This document shows positions 10,244 to 21,192 of a stretch of 64,000 nt of DNA, piece by piece. The stretch comes from Burkholderiales bacterium (GTDB lineage: Bacteria > Pseudomonadota > Gammaproteobacteria > Burkholderiales > Burkholderiaceae_C): assembly GCA_028868855.1 (NCBI GenBank), contig JAGWTR010000004.1:239547-303546 (forward strand). The letters run 5' to 3'. Every line of letters starts with the position of its first letter. The stretch's first letter is position 1. Under the pieces are notes generated by a model. The model saw only the letters and a program-made list of their open reading frames with translations. It had not been told where the DNA came from and ran no database searches. The position numbers were made by a program, and so were the translations under genes.

Positions 10244-11377
10244 ATGAAATCACACCGCGTCACTTTATCTGCGAAACAAGTTGGCTTCACGCTCATCGAA
10301 TTGATGGTGGGCGTGGCGCTGGGCTTGTTGACCGTGGCCATCATCACGCAAGTGGTGGTTCTGTCAGAAGGTCAAAAACGCACAACGACCAATGGCGCCG
10401 ATGCCCAGGTCAACGGGGCACTGGCGCTCTATGCCATCCAGCAAGAAGCGCAAATGGCAGGCTACGGTGTGAGCGCGAATCCCACCTCCCTGGGTTGCGA
10501 TGTCCGATATCAATCCGCAGCTGGCGCGGGCAGCTTCACACTGGCGCCAGTTTTGATCGGACCCGGCACCAATGGCTCGGACACGATCACTTTCCTGCGC
10601 AGTTCAAAGAGTTCGTTTTCCGTGCCGATACGAGTGACTGAAAATCACCCTCAGGCCAACAGTAATTTTCTTGTGCAATCAGCCGTTGGGGTTGACCTGG
10701 GTGACCTGATGGTTGCGGTGCCACCAACCTACGACCCAAGCAACTGGTGCACCATTGTTCAGGTCAATCAAGACGCCACAAACACATTGACCAACACCAC
10801 CGTGCCGCACGTGGCCGACGCTGCGGGCTGGAACCCTGCCGCCGCCATTCTTCCGGCGACAGGTTACCCCGCCAGCAGCTACCTGATCAACCTGGGCGAT
10901 CTGGCCTTGCGTAAATTCGCGATAGACAGCGCCAGTCAGTCCCTGCAGAAATCCGAACTGTCGAAAGCCACCGGCACTTGGACCGTGGCGCAGAGCGTTC
11001 AACCGCAGATCGTTGTCCTCAAGGCCATGTATGGCAAGGACACCAATGGCGACGGCGTGGTCGATACGTACGATCAAGCCACACCCACCACCAACGCCGG
11101 ATGGACGCAGGTGCTTTCAGTTCGACTTCTGGTCGTGGCGCGCAGTGCTCAATTTGAAAGAGGAGTCGTTGCCTCTCCCAACGTCGACGCAGCCGCCAAA
11201 AGCGTGAAGTGGGACGTGGGCTCAACCGCCGTGACGATCACAGGCGCAACTGCTTGCAACACCAACAGCCAGTGCCTGTCCATCTCCTTGGCTTATCTGG
11301 GCGCCGATTGGGACCACTACCGATACAAGGTGTATGACACCGTGGTCCCCCTGCGCAATGTGTTGTGGAATTCTTGA
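10244..11377 (+). CDS. pilW: Minor pilin PilW
   Basis: VGFTLIELMVGVALGLLTVAIITQVVVLSEGQKRTT; contains DTNGDGVVDTYD. Confidence 0.9.
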   Translation: MKSHRVTLSAKQVGFTLIELMVGVALGLLTVAIITQVVVLSEGQKRTTTNGADAQVNGALALYAIQQEAQMAGYGVSANPTSLGCDVRYQSAAGAGSFTLAPVLIGPGTNGSDTITFLRSSKSSFSVPIRVTENHPQANSNFLVQSAVGVDLGDLMVAVPPTYDPSNWCTIVQVNQDATNTLTNTTVPHVADAAGWNPAAAILPATGYPASSYLINLGDLALRKFAIDSASQSLQKSELSKATGTWTVAQSVQPQIVVLKAMYGKDTNGDGVVDTYDQATPTTNAGWTQVLSVRLLVVARSAQFERGVVASPNVDAAAKSVKWDVGSTAVTITGATACNTNSQCLSISLAYLGADWDHYRYKVYDTVVPLRNVLWNS

Positions 11378-11388
11378 GGAAGCCCGCC

Positions 11389-12042
11389 ATGCGCCAATTT
11401 CAAAATGCACAAACTCCGCGCCGGTCGACTCAAGGCATTTCCTTGCTATTTGCACTCTTGTCGCTAGTGGCCTTATCGCTGGCGGCCCTGGCACTGGTTC
11501 GGTCGGTGGACACCAGTTCATTGGTTCTTGGCAACCTCGGATTCAAACAAGACGCCACCGCCGTGGCGGACCAGGCCACTCGGCAAGCCATCACCTGGTT
11601 GACCACTTCGGGCGCGGACCTTACCAATAATTCGGAAAATAACGGCTACTACGCCCAAGCCAACGATGACGTCGATGTGATCGCAACGTCCGGAGCCAAC
11701 AAGCTGCTGGTTAACTGGGATCTCGACAACTGTGCTTACGCCGCCGACATGGTGGGCGCCACCTGCAAGGTCCGGCCCCATGACCCCAAAACCATCAATG
11801 GCAGCTCCACCAACTACGTCATTTTTCGCCTATGCAGTGCCGTAGGCAACCCCAATGACACGGCCAACTCGTGCGCAAAGCCTTTGACCACGAGTTCAAG
11901 CACCGCGTCCAAAAAAGGCAAGCTCGATTATTCGGATTACGAACGCTTCACCACCGTCAACGGGGTCTATTACCGCATCGTCGTGCGCGTCATCGGCCCA
12001 CGAAAAACAACCAGCTTTGTTGAAACGATTGTCCACATCTGA
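11389..12042 (+). CDS. pilX: Minor pilin PilX
   Basis: QGISLLFALLSLVALSLAALALVRSVDTSSLVLGNLGFKQDA; between pilW and pilY1. Confidence 0.88.
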   Translation: MRQFQNAQTPRRSTQGISLLFALLSLVALSLAALALVRSVDTSSLVLGNLGFKQDATAVADQATRQAITWLTTSGADLTNNSENNGYYAQANDDVDVIATSGANKLLVNWDLDNCAYAADMVGATCKVRPHDPKTINGSSTNYVIFRLCSAVGNPNDTANSCAKPLTTSSSTASKKGKLDYSDYERFTTVNGVYYRIVVRVIGPRKTTSFVETIVHI

Positions 12043-15000
12043 ATGATGTTGAGCCTCACGGCACGGAAGGAAACAGTCATGCAATCCACCAGAAATCACA
12101 TTACCCCATCCACTGTCCTGGGGACGCTCCTGTCCGTTCTAATGGGCTGCATGATCATGAATCCGCTCGCACAAGCGGGCAGCACAGACATCTCCAACAC
12201 CCCACTGGCCAGCACCGCGGACATCACGGCCAAGCCCAATCTGATGTTCGTTCTGGATGGTTCAGGCAGCATGGCCTGGGCGTTCATGCCCGATGATGTC
12301 GGGCAAGACTTTTCCAATCCGAGCTCGAACCCAACCGACAGCATTGCGCTTGGGCGTTATGGCGGGCGATCCGCCCAATGCAACGGCCTAGCCTACAACC
12401 CCTCTTTCCCTTATGAGGGAAAATTACCGGTCAAGCCCGATGGTTCCCCATATCCACATGCGTCGTTCACCGCAGCACCCACCGACGGCTTCCAGGCGGG
12501 TGCCACCAATCCCAACAGCTTGACCGCCCCCATCACCATCGGCACTGGCGACCTGACCTTCAAGATTTCTGGCACACCGTTGGCCAGCAACACCACGGTG
12601 GGCAACCCGGTGGTCATTTACAGCTCCACGGACGACTCAAAGTGGATGATTGGCACCGTCAAGTCATGGAGCAGCCCCCTCGTGACGGTGACCATCACCG
12701 ATGCTGCTGGCGGCGGTGATCCAACCGCCACTACTTGGCGGATTGGCACCCGCACAGTCACCGACCTGACCAACAGCTATTACTACACCTACTCCGGCAC
12801 CAAAACTGCCTTGGGCTGGAAGTACACCACGGCCGGGCTGGACAGGACCAATGACGGCGGGTTTGCCAACGAGTGCCTCACCAGCACCAGCACAGCATCC
12901 AGCGTCTTCACCAAAGTGACGTTGACCAGTGCCTCGGCAGAAGCGCAACGCTATGCTGACTGGTATGCCTACTACCGTAAGCGCTTCCTGTTGATGCGCA
13001 CGGTTGCCGGCAAATCATTCAAGCTCATCGACGACAAGTTCCGCGTCGGCTTCACCACCATTGCGGACACCACCGCCACCCCGAGTTCCACGTTCCTGGA
13101 AGTCAACGCATTTGACGCCACACAAAAGGCCAGCTTCTATGCCAGCCTGTACAAAGCCGACCCGAATGGGTCGACCCCCTTGCGCGGGGCGCTGGCCAAA
13201 GTGGGGCGCTACTTTGCCAACAAGGCCCCTGGTCAGCAGCATGACCCGATGCAGTATGCGTGTCAGCGCAACTACACCATCCTGTCCACGGACGGCTACT
13301 GGAACACGGCGCTGGAAACGCCGACGTACGGCCCCTTAAAGCTGGACGGCACCACACCGGTCGGGCAACAAGATGCCTTGGAGCCCCGCGCCATGTATGA
13401 CGGGGCGACAGTCACCGTCAAAACAGATACGACCTGGACCACCACCAGCACGAAAGTCGATACGACCGTGACGCCCAACACCACGGTGTCCACTTCCAGT
13501 GTCACCACGAAAACCTTCACACCCGTCAATGGCTGGAACCGGAACAGCTATTCCCTCACGGGCTCGGCCAACACAAATACAAATCTTGCTCGCTGCTCGT
13601 CGGGGAGCTTCACTGGAGGCAAGTGCAAGATCACGGTGACCACCAGCGGCGCTCACGGATTTACGACGGGAGATTCAGTCACGATCGCCGGCGCCTCCAA
13701 TGGCTATAACGGCACCTTCTCCATCATCAGCACTGGCGCCAGCACGTTCACCTACACCCTGACCGGCTTAACTTCCCGCCCCAGCTCGGCCATGACGTTC
13801 GGCACCTCGGCGACGTCATGCAGAAATCTGATCACCCAGCCGCAGCATGGTGACGAATACACTGTGACCACCAGCACGGTCAAAGACACCACGACCACGA
13901 CATCCAGCACGACGGCCGTCAAGACCACCACGATCGTCACGCCGTGGACGAACAAAATCATCTCGACCAATGGCGTCGTCACCACGAACACAGGCGACGT
14001 TGCAGGAACACCCACCACCACGGCCCCCGTGGTGACATCTACAGCCACGGATCCGTCGACAACGTCACAGCAGACTACGCCTGGGACCAGTGCCAATGTG
14101 ATCAATTGGGCCAACAACGGCGCTGCCACGACAGGCGCCACCTGCGCCGTGTTGCCCAGTCCCAATCCGAGCAACCCGGTGGCAGCCCCCCTCGCCTCAA
14201 CGACCACTTATTCAGGAGCAGACCCTGCAGTCACCACGGGCCCCACGACAACCTCCAGCACACCCAGCACCACCACAGTGGGACCAACCGTGGTCTCCAC
14301 CCCCCCCGTCACGAACGTGACGACGACCAACGCTGGTGGTTCGTCCAACAGCCTGGCCGACGTGGCAGAGTATTACTACGTGACCGACTTGCGTACCCCT
14401 GCACTGGGCAACTGTACGGGAGCCCTCGGCTTTGATGTGTGTAACGACGAGGTGCCTCCGAGCGGACGCGACACCGCCGCCACCCAGCACATGACCACGT
14501 TCACGCTGGGCCTCGGGGTCAATGGCACGCTGGACTACAAAGCCAACTACCTGGACCCCAACCAGAAGACTGGGGCCTATTACGAGATACTCAACAACCT
14601 GAACGGCACCATGTGGCCCAACCCCAACCCCACCACGGAAGATGCCACCCACGTTGATGACTTGTGGCACGCCGCAGTAGATGGCCGCGGGCAGTATTGG
14701 GCCGCCAGTGACGCAGACGCCTTGTCGAAAGCCATCAGCACGGCCCTGTCATCCGTGATGGAGACCATTGGTGCCTCATCTTCGGCGGCGACCAGCTCAC
14801 TCAAGCCCGTCGCTGGTGAAGACAACCTGGTGTTCGTGGCCACCTTCAAGACCGTCGAGTGGTCGGGCGACCTGATTGCCTACACCCTGGATGCCAAGCT
14901 GGGCATCATCGATTTGAAAAACCCCGTTTGGAGTGCCAAGGATCAACTCGCTGGCGTCGGGGCTGGTACTCGCAAGATCTATTACGCGCAACCCAACGTG

Positions 15001-16749
15001 GCGACACCGGTGCGCCGAGACTTCAGCTACACCAACCTGACCGCCGATGGCTTTGGCTCGAACTTCGACAATCTGTGCACCCAGCCCGTGGTGGCCGGAC
15101 AGTGCGCAACCCTGAATACCAGCCTGCAAGCACTGGCCAATTCAGGAAGCAACCTGGTGGCTTACCTGCGTGGCGACGGCAGCCTGACCAATTACACCTA
15201 CGTCCCCGACCCTGGCCAACCAACGCAAACAGCCAAGGCCGCGATTTACCGGCCGCGAACCACAGCGTTGGGTGACATCATCAATGCATCGCCGGTGTAC
15301 CTGAGCAAGCCGCCATTTCACTATGCCGACACCGGATATGCCGCCTTCGTGACCAGCCAAGCAAACCGAGCAGCCGTGGTTTTTGCGGCGGCCAACGATG
15401 GCATGCTGCATGCCTTCGCCGCCAAAACCGTGACCGGTGGCGCGACAGGCGGCTCGGAACTCTGGGCTTACGTGCCCCGTGCCGTGATCCCCAACCTGTA
15501 CTTGCTGGCCGACACCAACTACAAGGATAAGCATCGGTACTATGTGGATGGCACGCCAACCATCGGGGACATCTATGTCAATGGTGCCTGGAAGACCATT
15601 CTGGTGGGCGGCCTGAACTCTGGTGGCAAGAGCTACTACGCCCTGGATGTCACCGACCCAACCAACCCCGTGCCCCTGTGGGAGTTCACGGACGCCAACC
15701 TCGGTCTGACCTACGGCAACCCCATCATCACCAAGCGCGCCGACGGCACATGGGTGGTGGTGTTCAGCTCCGGCTACAACAATACCAACGGTGACGGCAA
15801 CGGTCGCCTGTACATGGTCAATGCGTACACGGGGGTTGCACCGACAGGCTCACCCACCATCACCAGCATCCCCACGATGATTTCCTCCACCGTTCCGGCC
15901 GGCACCAGCGCCACGCCTAGCGGCTTGGGAAAAATCAACGCGTGGATTGAAGACAGCAGCGACAACACCGCCACACGGTTCTATGGTGGCGATCTGCTGG
16001 GCAATCTGTGGCGCTTTGACACCGACAACCTGCTCGCCCCCAAGGGAAAGGCCATGTTGCTGGCCACCTTCAAGACCAACGCCACAACACCGCAACCCAT
16101 CATGACTCGGCCCGAAACAGCCGTGGTGACCTACAACTCCGTTAGTTATCCAGTCATCATGGTGGGCACCGGTCAATACCTCGGCATCAGTGACATCGCC
16201 AACACCACGGTGCAATCGATCTACGCCGTGAAAGACACCTTGGCCGCGACAGGTCTGGGCGATGTGCGCGCAAGGACAGACATGGTGGTGCAGACCCTGA
16301 CAAATGCAGCCCCTGTTCCCGGCTCGACCGCTCAACGCACGGCCAGCACCAACGCCGTCGATTGGAGTAATGCCAGTGGCTGGCGCGTTGACCTACCATC
16401 ATCGGGCGAGCGCGTGGCCATCGACATGCAACTGCAGTACAACACCCTCGAAGTGATTTCCGCCATCCCCGGCACGAATGAGTGCAAACCCGCCGGTGGC
16501 TCGTCCTGGCTGTACAGCTTTGACATCGCCAAGGGCACTGCGCCGGTCAGTGCGGTCGGCGGCGTCTCAGGGACTTATCTGGGGGCATTCCTGGGGGTCG
16601 GTCTAACCTGGATTGAATTGGGTGACGGCACCTCGCGTTTGATCATCCCAGGGAGCGATGCATCCATGCATGTGGAAACCCCTCCGGCCTCCAATACGTC
16701 CGGGGCCCCCACAGCCCACCGCACCTCCTGGCGTGAACTGGTGAACTGA
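12043..16749 (+). CDS. pilY1: PilY1-type pilus tip/adhesin protein, with Thr-rich insert
   Basis: N-terminal vWA-like NLMFVLDGSGSMAW; C-terminal beta-propeller (VVFAAANDGMLHAFAAKT, GGLNSGGKSYYALDVTDP); pil synteny. Start may be 12043 or 12079. Confidence 0.93.
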   Translation: MMLSLTARKETVMQSTRNHITPSTVLGTLLSVLMGCMIMNPLAQAGSTDISNTPLASTADITAKPNLMFVLDGSGSMAWAFMPDDVGQDFSNPSSNPTDSIALGRYGGRSAQCNGLAYNPSFPYEGKLPVKPDGSPYPHASFTAAPTDGFQAGATNPNSLTAPITIGTGDLTFKISGTPLASNTTVGNPVVIYSSTDDSKWMIGTVKSWSSPLVTVTITDAAGGGDPTATTWRIGTRTVTDLTNSYYYTYSGTKTALGWKYTTAGLDRTNDGGFANECLTSTSTASSVFTKVTLTSASAEAQRYADWYAYYRKRFLLMRTVAGKSFKLIDDKFRVGFTTIADTTATPSSTFLEVNAFDATQKASFYASLYKADPNGSTPLRGALAKVGRYFANKAPGQQHDPMQYACQRNYTILSTDGYWNTALETPTYGPLKLDGTTPVGQQDALEPRAMYDGATVTVKTDTTWTTTSTKVDTTVTPNTTVSTSSVTTKTFTPVNGWNRNSYSLTGSANTNTNLARCSSGSFTGGKCKITVTTSGAHGFTTGDSVTIAGASNGYNGTFSIISTGASTFTYTLTGLTSRPSSAMTFGTSATSCRNLITQPQHGDEYTVTTSTVKDTTTTTSSTTAVKTTTIVTPWTNKIISTNGVVTTNTGDVAGTPTTTAPVVTSTATDPSTTSQQTTPGTSANVINWANNGAATTGATCAVLPSPNPSNPVAAPLASTTTYSGADPAVTTGPTTTSSTPSTTTVGPTVVSTPPVTNVTTTNAGGSSNSLADVAEYYYVTDLRTPALGNCTGALGFDVCNDEVPPSGRDTAATQHMTTFTLGLGVNGTLDYKANYLDPNQKTGAYYEILNNLNGTMWPNPNPTTEDATHVDDLWHAAVDGRGQYWAASDADALSKAISTALSSVMETIGASSSAATSSLKPVAGEDNLVFVATFKTVEWSGDLIAYTLDAKLGIIDLKNPVWSAKDQLAGVGAGTRKIYYAQPNVATPVRRDFSYTNLTADGFGSNFDNLCTQPVVAGQCATLNTSLQALANSGSNLVAYLRGDGSLTNYTYVPDPGQPTQTAKAAIYRPRTTALGDIINASPVYLSKPPFHYADTGYAAFVTSQANRAAVVFAAANDGMLHAFAAKTVTGGATGGSELWAYVPRAVIPNLYLLADTNYKDKHRYYVDGTPTIGDIYVNGAWKTILVGGLNSGGKSYYALDVTDPTNPVPLWEFTDANLGLTYGNPIITKRADGTWVVVFSSGYNNTNGDGNGRLYMVNAYTGVAPTGSPTITSIPTMISSTVPAGTSATPSGLGKINAWIEDSSDNTATRFYGGDLLGNLWRFDTDNLLAPKGKAMLLATFKTNATTPQPIMTRPETAVVTYNSVSYPVIMVGTGQYLGISDIANTTVQSIYAVKDTLAATGLGDVRARTDMVVQTLTNAAPVPGSTAQRTASTNAVDWSNASGWRVDLPSSGERVAIDMQLQYNTLEVISAIPGTNECKPAGGSSWLYSFDIAKGTAPVSAVGGVSGTYLGAFLGVGLTWIELGDGTSRLIIPGSDASMHVETPPASNTSGAPTAHRTSWRELVN

Positions 16750-16759
16750 GGCCGGTGGC

Positions 16760-17452
16760 ATGAAGCGACTGGGCGCCATTGTCTTCAACGTGGTGTTGAT
16801 TCACGCGGCGGGCTTGGTGTTGTTGAACCAGCCCCGGCCCAGCCCGGGCGCCGGACGAGCCCCTGCGGCCCAGGTGGTGCATTTGCACCTGGCCCAGGCG
16901 CCTCAGACGCCGCCACATGAACCGACGAATAGGCCGCAAGCTCCCTCCTCCACCGCCCACGCGCGGGCAGATACGCCCCCTCCAAACACCGAAGAAGTAA
17001 CGCCACAACATTCCGCCCCTTTGGCAGAACCCACCGTCCCACTCGTGGCGGCGGCCTTCACGCCCGCCGAGATTTCCGACCTCCTGGCCGGTCTCGACGC
17101 GAACACCGAGGCCACGCCCTCCACTGACGAATACATCCCCCGGCCCCGGTTGACCTCGCCGCCCAAGGCCACGTCCCCCGTGGCCGTCCCCTTTCCTGCG
17201 CAGTTCGACACCCAAGGCCGATTCACCACCGTGCTGGCGCTATTCATAGACGAGGCAGGTGTCGTGCGTCGCGTCAGGGTCGAAGGTCCTGCATTGCCTC
17301 AGCCCATGGAAGACGCCGCCACGCAAACCTTTTTGCAGACGCACTTCCAGCCCGGCGAAGTTCAAGGGCAAGTGGTGAAATCACTCGTGCGTGTTGAGGT
17401 GGTATTTGACAACACTCCCATCGAACCCGAGCACGTCGCGCGGTCGATGTGA
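16760..17452 (+). CDS. Proline-rich protein with TonB C-terminal-like domain
   Basis: N-terminal TM, Pro-rich linker, FTTVLALFIDEAGVVRRVRVEGP... Confidence 0.55.
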   Translation: MKRLGAIVFNVVLIHAAGLVLLNQPRPSPGAGRAPAAQVVHLHLAQAPQTPPHEPTNRPQAPSSTAHARADTPPPNTEEVTPQHSAPLAEPTVPLVAAAFTPAEISDLLAGLDANTEATPSTDEYIPRPRLTSPPKATSPVAVPFPAQFDTQGRFTTVLALFIDEAGVVRRVRVEGPALPQPMEDAATQTFLQTHFQPGEVQGQVVKSLVRVEVVFDNTPIEPEHVARSM

Positions 17453-17462
17453 GCGTGGGCCG

Positions 17463-18173
17463 TCAAGCCTGGGCCGCCTCCACCGCCTTCAATCGACGGC
17501 GCAGCCACCAGGCCAAGGTGCCAAGCAACACCACACCAACGGCCAACGCCATGTAAGTGCCCGCCCCCGGCGACCGCCACGCGGCGCTCAGTCGATCGAG
17601 GAACAAGGCCACCATGATCGTCCCCGGCAGCAAGCCGATGAACGTCCCCACCACGAAGTCTTGCAAGCGCACTCGCAAGGCCCCAGCGGTGATGTTGATG
17701 AGCAGGAACGGCGCCACCGGCAAGGCGCGCGTCAGGATGACGGCCCACAGGCCTTTGTGCCTGAGGCGTTCGGCCAGGGGCGACCCGCCAGCGTGACCCA
17801 AGCGGCGCAGCAGGGGCGGTCCACCGAGGCGTCCGATGCCGTAGGTCACCACCCCACCAATGAGCATGCCGCACAAGGAATAGGCCAAGCCTTGCCAGGG
17901 CCCGAACACCACCACCCCCACGGTGGCCATCACCCCCGACGGAATGGCCAAGGCCACCGCCACCACATAGGCGCCCAGCACCATCAAAGGGCCAAGCGGC
18001 CTGTCCAGCAACTCATGCCCCTGCCGGCTCAACACCCGGGGGTCCAGCCAGTGACTCATGGCGGGGCTGCGCCACATCAGGCCCAGCGCCACAAAAACCC
18101 CGAGAAACATCAAGACCGGAAGCCAGCGTACCCAATTGCGGTCGCGTGCCTCAGGTGACTCACTGACATGCAT
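17463..18173 (-). CDS. VTT/SNARE-associated (TVP38/DedA-type) membrane protein
   Basis: Multi-TM; FGPWQGLAYSLCGMLIGGVVTYGIGRLGG and ALPVAPFLLINITAGALRVRLQDFVVGTFIGLLPGT motifs. Confidence 0.85.
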   Translation of the reverse strand: MHVSESPEARDRNWVRWLPVLMFLGVFVALGLMWRSPAMSHWLDPRVLSRQGHELLDRPLGPLMVLGAYVVAVALAIPSGVMATVGVVVFGPWQGLAYSLCGMLIGGVVTYGIGRLGGPPLLRRLGHAGGSPLAERLRHKGLWAVILTRALPVAPFLLINITAGALRVRLQDFVVGTFIGLLPGTIMVALFLDRLSAAWRSPGAGTYMALAVGVVLLGTLAWWLRRRLKAVEAAQA

Positions 18174-18318
18174 AGTCCACACCTGGTCGCGCCGACCGTG
18201 GCCCGTCCAACGAGCGGCATGCGCATCTTGACGCAAATCAACTCGCCTGGCTGCAGGTGCTTTCCTGAATGCCCCCCCTATTCGCGGAAGGTTCTGCGCA
18301 TTGGGCACAATCGCAGCC

Positions 18319-18894
18319 ATGAGCAAAGCGTTCACCAAGGAATCCGACAGCGAGGACGACGACGACCTCGCCCTGCCCCCACTGCCGGCGGGCGGCAAGA
18401 ACTACATCACGCCTGCGGGCTATCAGCGCCTGCGTGACGAGCTGTTCAACCTGATCGATGTCGAGCGACCCAAAATCGTCGAGATCGTCCACTGGGCCGC
18501 CTCCAACGGCGACCGCTCCGAAAACGGCGACTACATCTACGGCAAGAAACGCCTGCGCGAGATCGACCGCCGCATCCGTTTCCTGACCAAACGCCTGGAC
18601 ATTGCCGAAGTGGCCGATCCCGCCCTGCACCATGGCAACGACCAGATCTTCTTTGGCGCCACCATCACCTACGTCAACCAGGACGAGGTCGAGCGCACCG
18701 TCACCATCAAGGGCATCGACGAGGTCGACAGTCTGCAAGGCGAGGTCAGCTGGGTCTCGCCCATTGCGCGCGCCTTGCTCAAAGCGCGTGAGGGTGATGA
18801 AGTCCAGCTGATGACACCTGGAGGCCTGGAACGCGTTGAAGTGCTGTTGGTGCGCTACCCGGCGCCCGTCACGGACAAACCCGATTCGCCTTGA
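18319..18894 (+). CDS. greB: Transcription elongation factor GreB
   Basis: YITPAGYQRLRDEL...WAASNGDRSENGDYIYGKKRLREIDRRIRFLTKRL. Confidence 0.96.
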   Translation: MSKAFTKESDSEDDDDLALPPLPAGGKNYITPAGYQRLRDELFNLIDVERPKIVEIVHWAASNGDRSENGDYIYGKKRLREIDRRIRFLTKRLDIAEVADPALHHGNDQIFFGATITYVNQDEVERTVTIKGIDEVDSLQGEVSWVSPIARALLKAREGDEVQLMTPGGLERVEVLLVRYPAPVTDKPDSP

Positions 18895-21079
18895 GCACCA
18901 CCGGGCAGCGTTTAAGAACACGCAACACCTCGTTGAGGTGATCCACATCGCGAACGGCCAGCATGAGCTTGAGTTCGGCGGTTTCGCCCAGACGCTCATC
19001 ACCCATTTCGATGTGGGTGATGTCGGTTTCAGCGCTGCTGATCGAGGCCGCGATCTGGGCCAGCACGCCCTTGCCATTGGCCACCAGCACAGCGATGGCC
19101 GTCTCGAACGGCCGCGTCGGCTCATCCGACCAACTCACGTCGATCCAGCGTTCGCTGTCGCGCTCGAACAATCGCTTGCCCACCCCGCACAACTGCGTGT
19201 GCACCACCAGTCCCTCGCCACGGCCCAGGTAACCGGCGATCGGATCACCCGGAACTGGTCGACAGCAAGGGGCAAGCTGCACGGTCGCGCCTTCACTGCC
19301 GTCAATCACCACGCCGCCCTGGGTCGGTGAATCCTCGGTCGTGAATCGACCCAGCGTCAAGCTCAAGGCATCGGGGCGCTGACCCGACTCAGCCATGAGC
19401 TGGGCCATGCGCTTGGCCACCATGGTGCTGATCTTGCGGCCCAATCCGATGTCGATGAGCAAATCGTTTCTGCTGCGATTGCCCCCCCATCGAATCAAGG
19501 CTTGCCACAAAACGCCGCTGGGCCCGTCGCTGGTTTCATCGCCCGAAGGCATCGCCAGCCCTTCACTGCGCAAGGATTGCGACAGCAGCTTGTCACCCAG
19601 TTCCAGCGACTCTTCTGACTCCATGTTCTTGAGGTAATGGCGAATCTTGGAGCGCGCCTTGCCGGTGCTCACGAAGTTGAGCCACCCCGGATTAGGACGC
19701 GCACTGGGGGCCGTGATGATCTCGACCACATCGCCGCTGTGCAACTCGGTGCGCAGTGGAGCGGCCTCCCCATTGATCCTGACGGCCACGCAGTGATCGC
19801 CGACATCGCTATGAATCGCGTAGGCAAAATCCACCGACGTGGCCCCGCGTGGCAGCGCCAGGATTCGCGATTTGGGCGTGAACACATACACCGATTCGGG
19901 GAACAAGTCGATCTTGAGGTGTTCCAGAAATTCCGCGGAATCGCGTGTTTCGTGCTGGATATCCATGAGCGACTGCAACCACACGGCCGCCTGTCGCGGC
20001 GAAGCCTCCGGCCCCTGGCCGTCCTGGATCTTGTACATCCAGTGCGCGGCAATGCCTTTTTCAGCCACCGCGTGCATCGCTTGCGAGCGCAGCTGAAACT
20101 CCACCGCCGTTCCCACCGGGTTGACCAGCGTTGTGTGCAAGGACTGATAGCCATTGGCCTTGGGGATCGCGATGTAGTCCTTGAACCGCCCTGGCAGCGG
20201 TTTGTAGAGCTGGTGCAGCACACCCAGCCCACGGTAACAATCCAGCAGTTCACGCGCCACGATGCGAAAACCGAAGATGTCGCTGACCTGGGCAAAGCTC
20301 AGGTTCTTTTCGATCATCTTGTGATAAATCGAGAAAATGGTTTTCTCGCGACCGAAAACCTCCACGGTCATGTCCGCTTCCTTGAAGCCCTGCTCCACCT
20401 CGCGCTGAATGCGATCCACCAGATCGCGACGGTTTCCCCGGGTCTTCTTGACCGCCTTGGCCAGCACCGAGTAACGCCACGGGTTGATGTACTTGAACGA
20501 CAACTCCTGCAACTCGCGGTAGGTCTGATTCAAGCCCAGGCGGTGCGCGATCGGCACATAGATGTCGAGCGTTTCTCGGGCGATGCGGGTGCGCTTGTGC
20601 AGCACCATCGCCTCCATCGTGCGCATGTTGTGCAGCCGGTCGGCCAGCTTGATCAGGATGACGCGCACATCGCGCGCCATGGCCAGCAGCATTTTTCGGA
20701 AAGACTCGGCTTGCGACTCTTCCTTGGTCGAAAACTGCAATTTATCCAGTTTGGTCAGCCCGTCGACCAGCTCGGCCGTGGGAGCCCCAAAGCGCTCGAT
20801 CAGCTCAATCTTGGTGACGCCGCAGTCCTCCATGGAGTCGTGCATGAGCGCAGCCATGATGGCCTGGGCATCCAGCTTCCAGTCGGCACACAAGCCGGCC
20901 ACCGCGATGGGGTGGGTGATGTAGGGCTCACCACTGGCACGGAACTGCCCCAGATGCGCTTCATCGGCAAAGCGATAGGCTTCGCGCACCCGACGGGTGT
21001 CGGCCTCGTCAAGGTAATCGAGTTTGTGGGTCAGCACCGCAAAAGAAGCGGCGGCGGCGTCAATGATGGCCTGGGTCAT
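18869..21079 (-). CDS. spoT: Bifunctional (p)ppGpp synthetase/hydrolase (RelA/SpoT)
   Basis: HD hydrolase, RelA/SpoT synthetase, TGS and ACT domains; rpoZ/gmk synteny. Confidence 0.96.
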   Translation of the reverse strand: MTQAIIDAAAASFAVLTHKLDYLDEADTRRVREAYRFADEAHLGQFRASGEPYITHPIAVAGLCADWKLDAQAIMAALMHDSMEDCGVTKIELIERFGAPTAELVDGLTKLDKLQFSTKEESQAESFRKMLLAMARDVRVILIKLADRLHNMRTMEAMVLHKRTRIARETLDIYVPIAHRLGLNQTYRELQELSFKYINPWRYSVLAKAVKKTRGNRRDLVDRIQREVEQGFKEADMTVEVFGREKTIFSIYHKMIEKNLSFAQVSDIFGFRIVARELLDCYRGLGVLHQLYKPLPGRFKDYIAIPKANGYQSLHTTLVNPVGTAVEFQLRSQAMHAVAEKGIAAHWMYKIQDGQGPEASPRQAAVWLQSLMDIQHETRDSAEFLEHLKIDLFPESVYVFTPKSRILALPRGATSVDFAYAIHSDVGDHCVAVRINGEAAPLRTELHSGDVVEIITAPSARPNPGWLNFVSTGKARSKIRHYLKNMESEESLELGDKLLSQSLRSEGLAMPSGDETSDGPSGVLWQALIRWGGNRSRNDLLIDIGLGRKISTMVAKRMAQLMAESGQRPDALSLTLGRFTTEDSPTQGGVVIDGSEGATVQLAPCCRPVPGDPIAGYLGRGEGLVVHTQLCGVGKRLFERDSERWIDVSWSDEPTRPFETAIAVLVANGKGVLAQIAASISSAETDITHIEMGDERLGETAELKLMLAVRDVDHLNEVLRVLKRCPVVLKANRVCP

Positions 21080-21192
21080 ACGAACTACTTTAGCGCGGAA
21101 CCAAACGACCAGCAGCCAGAAATGTCAATGGCTGAAATAGCAAACGGCCCGCCAAGGCGAGCCGTCAGGGGGCTGACGCGGCAAGCGTCAGA

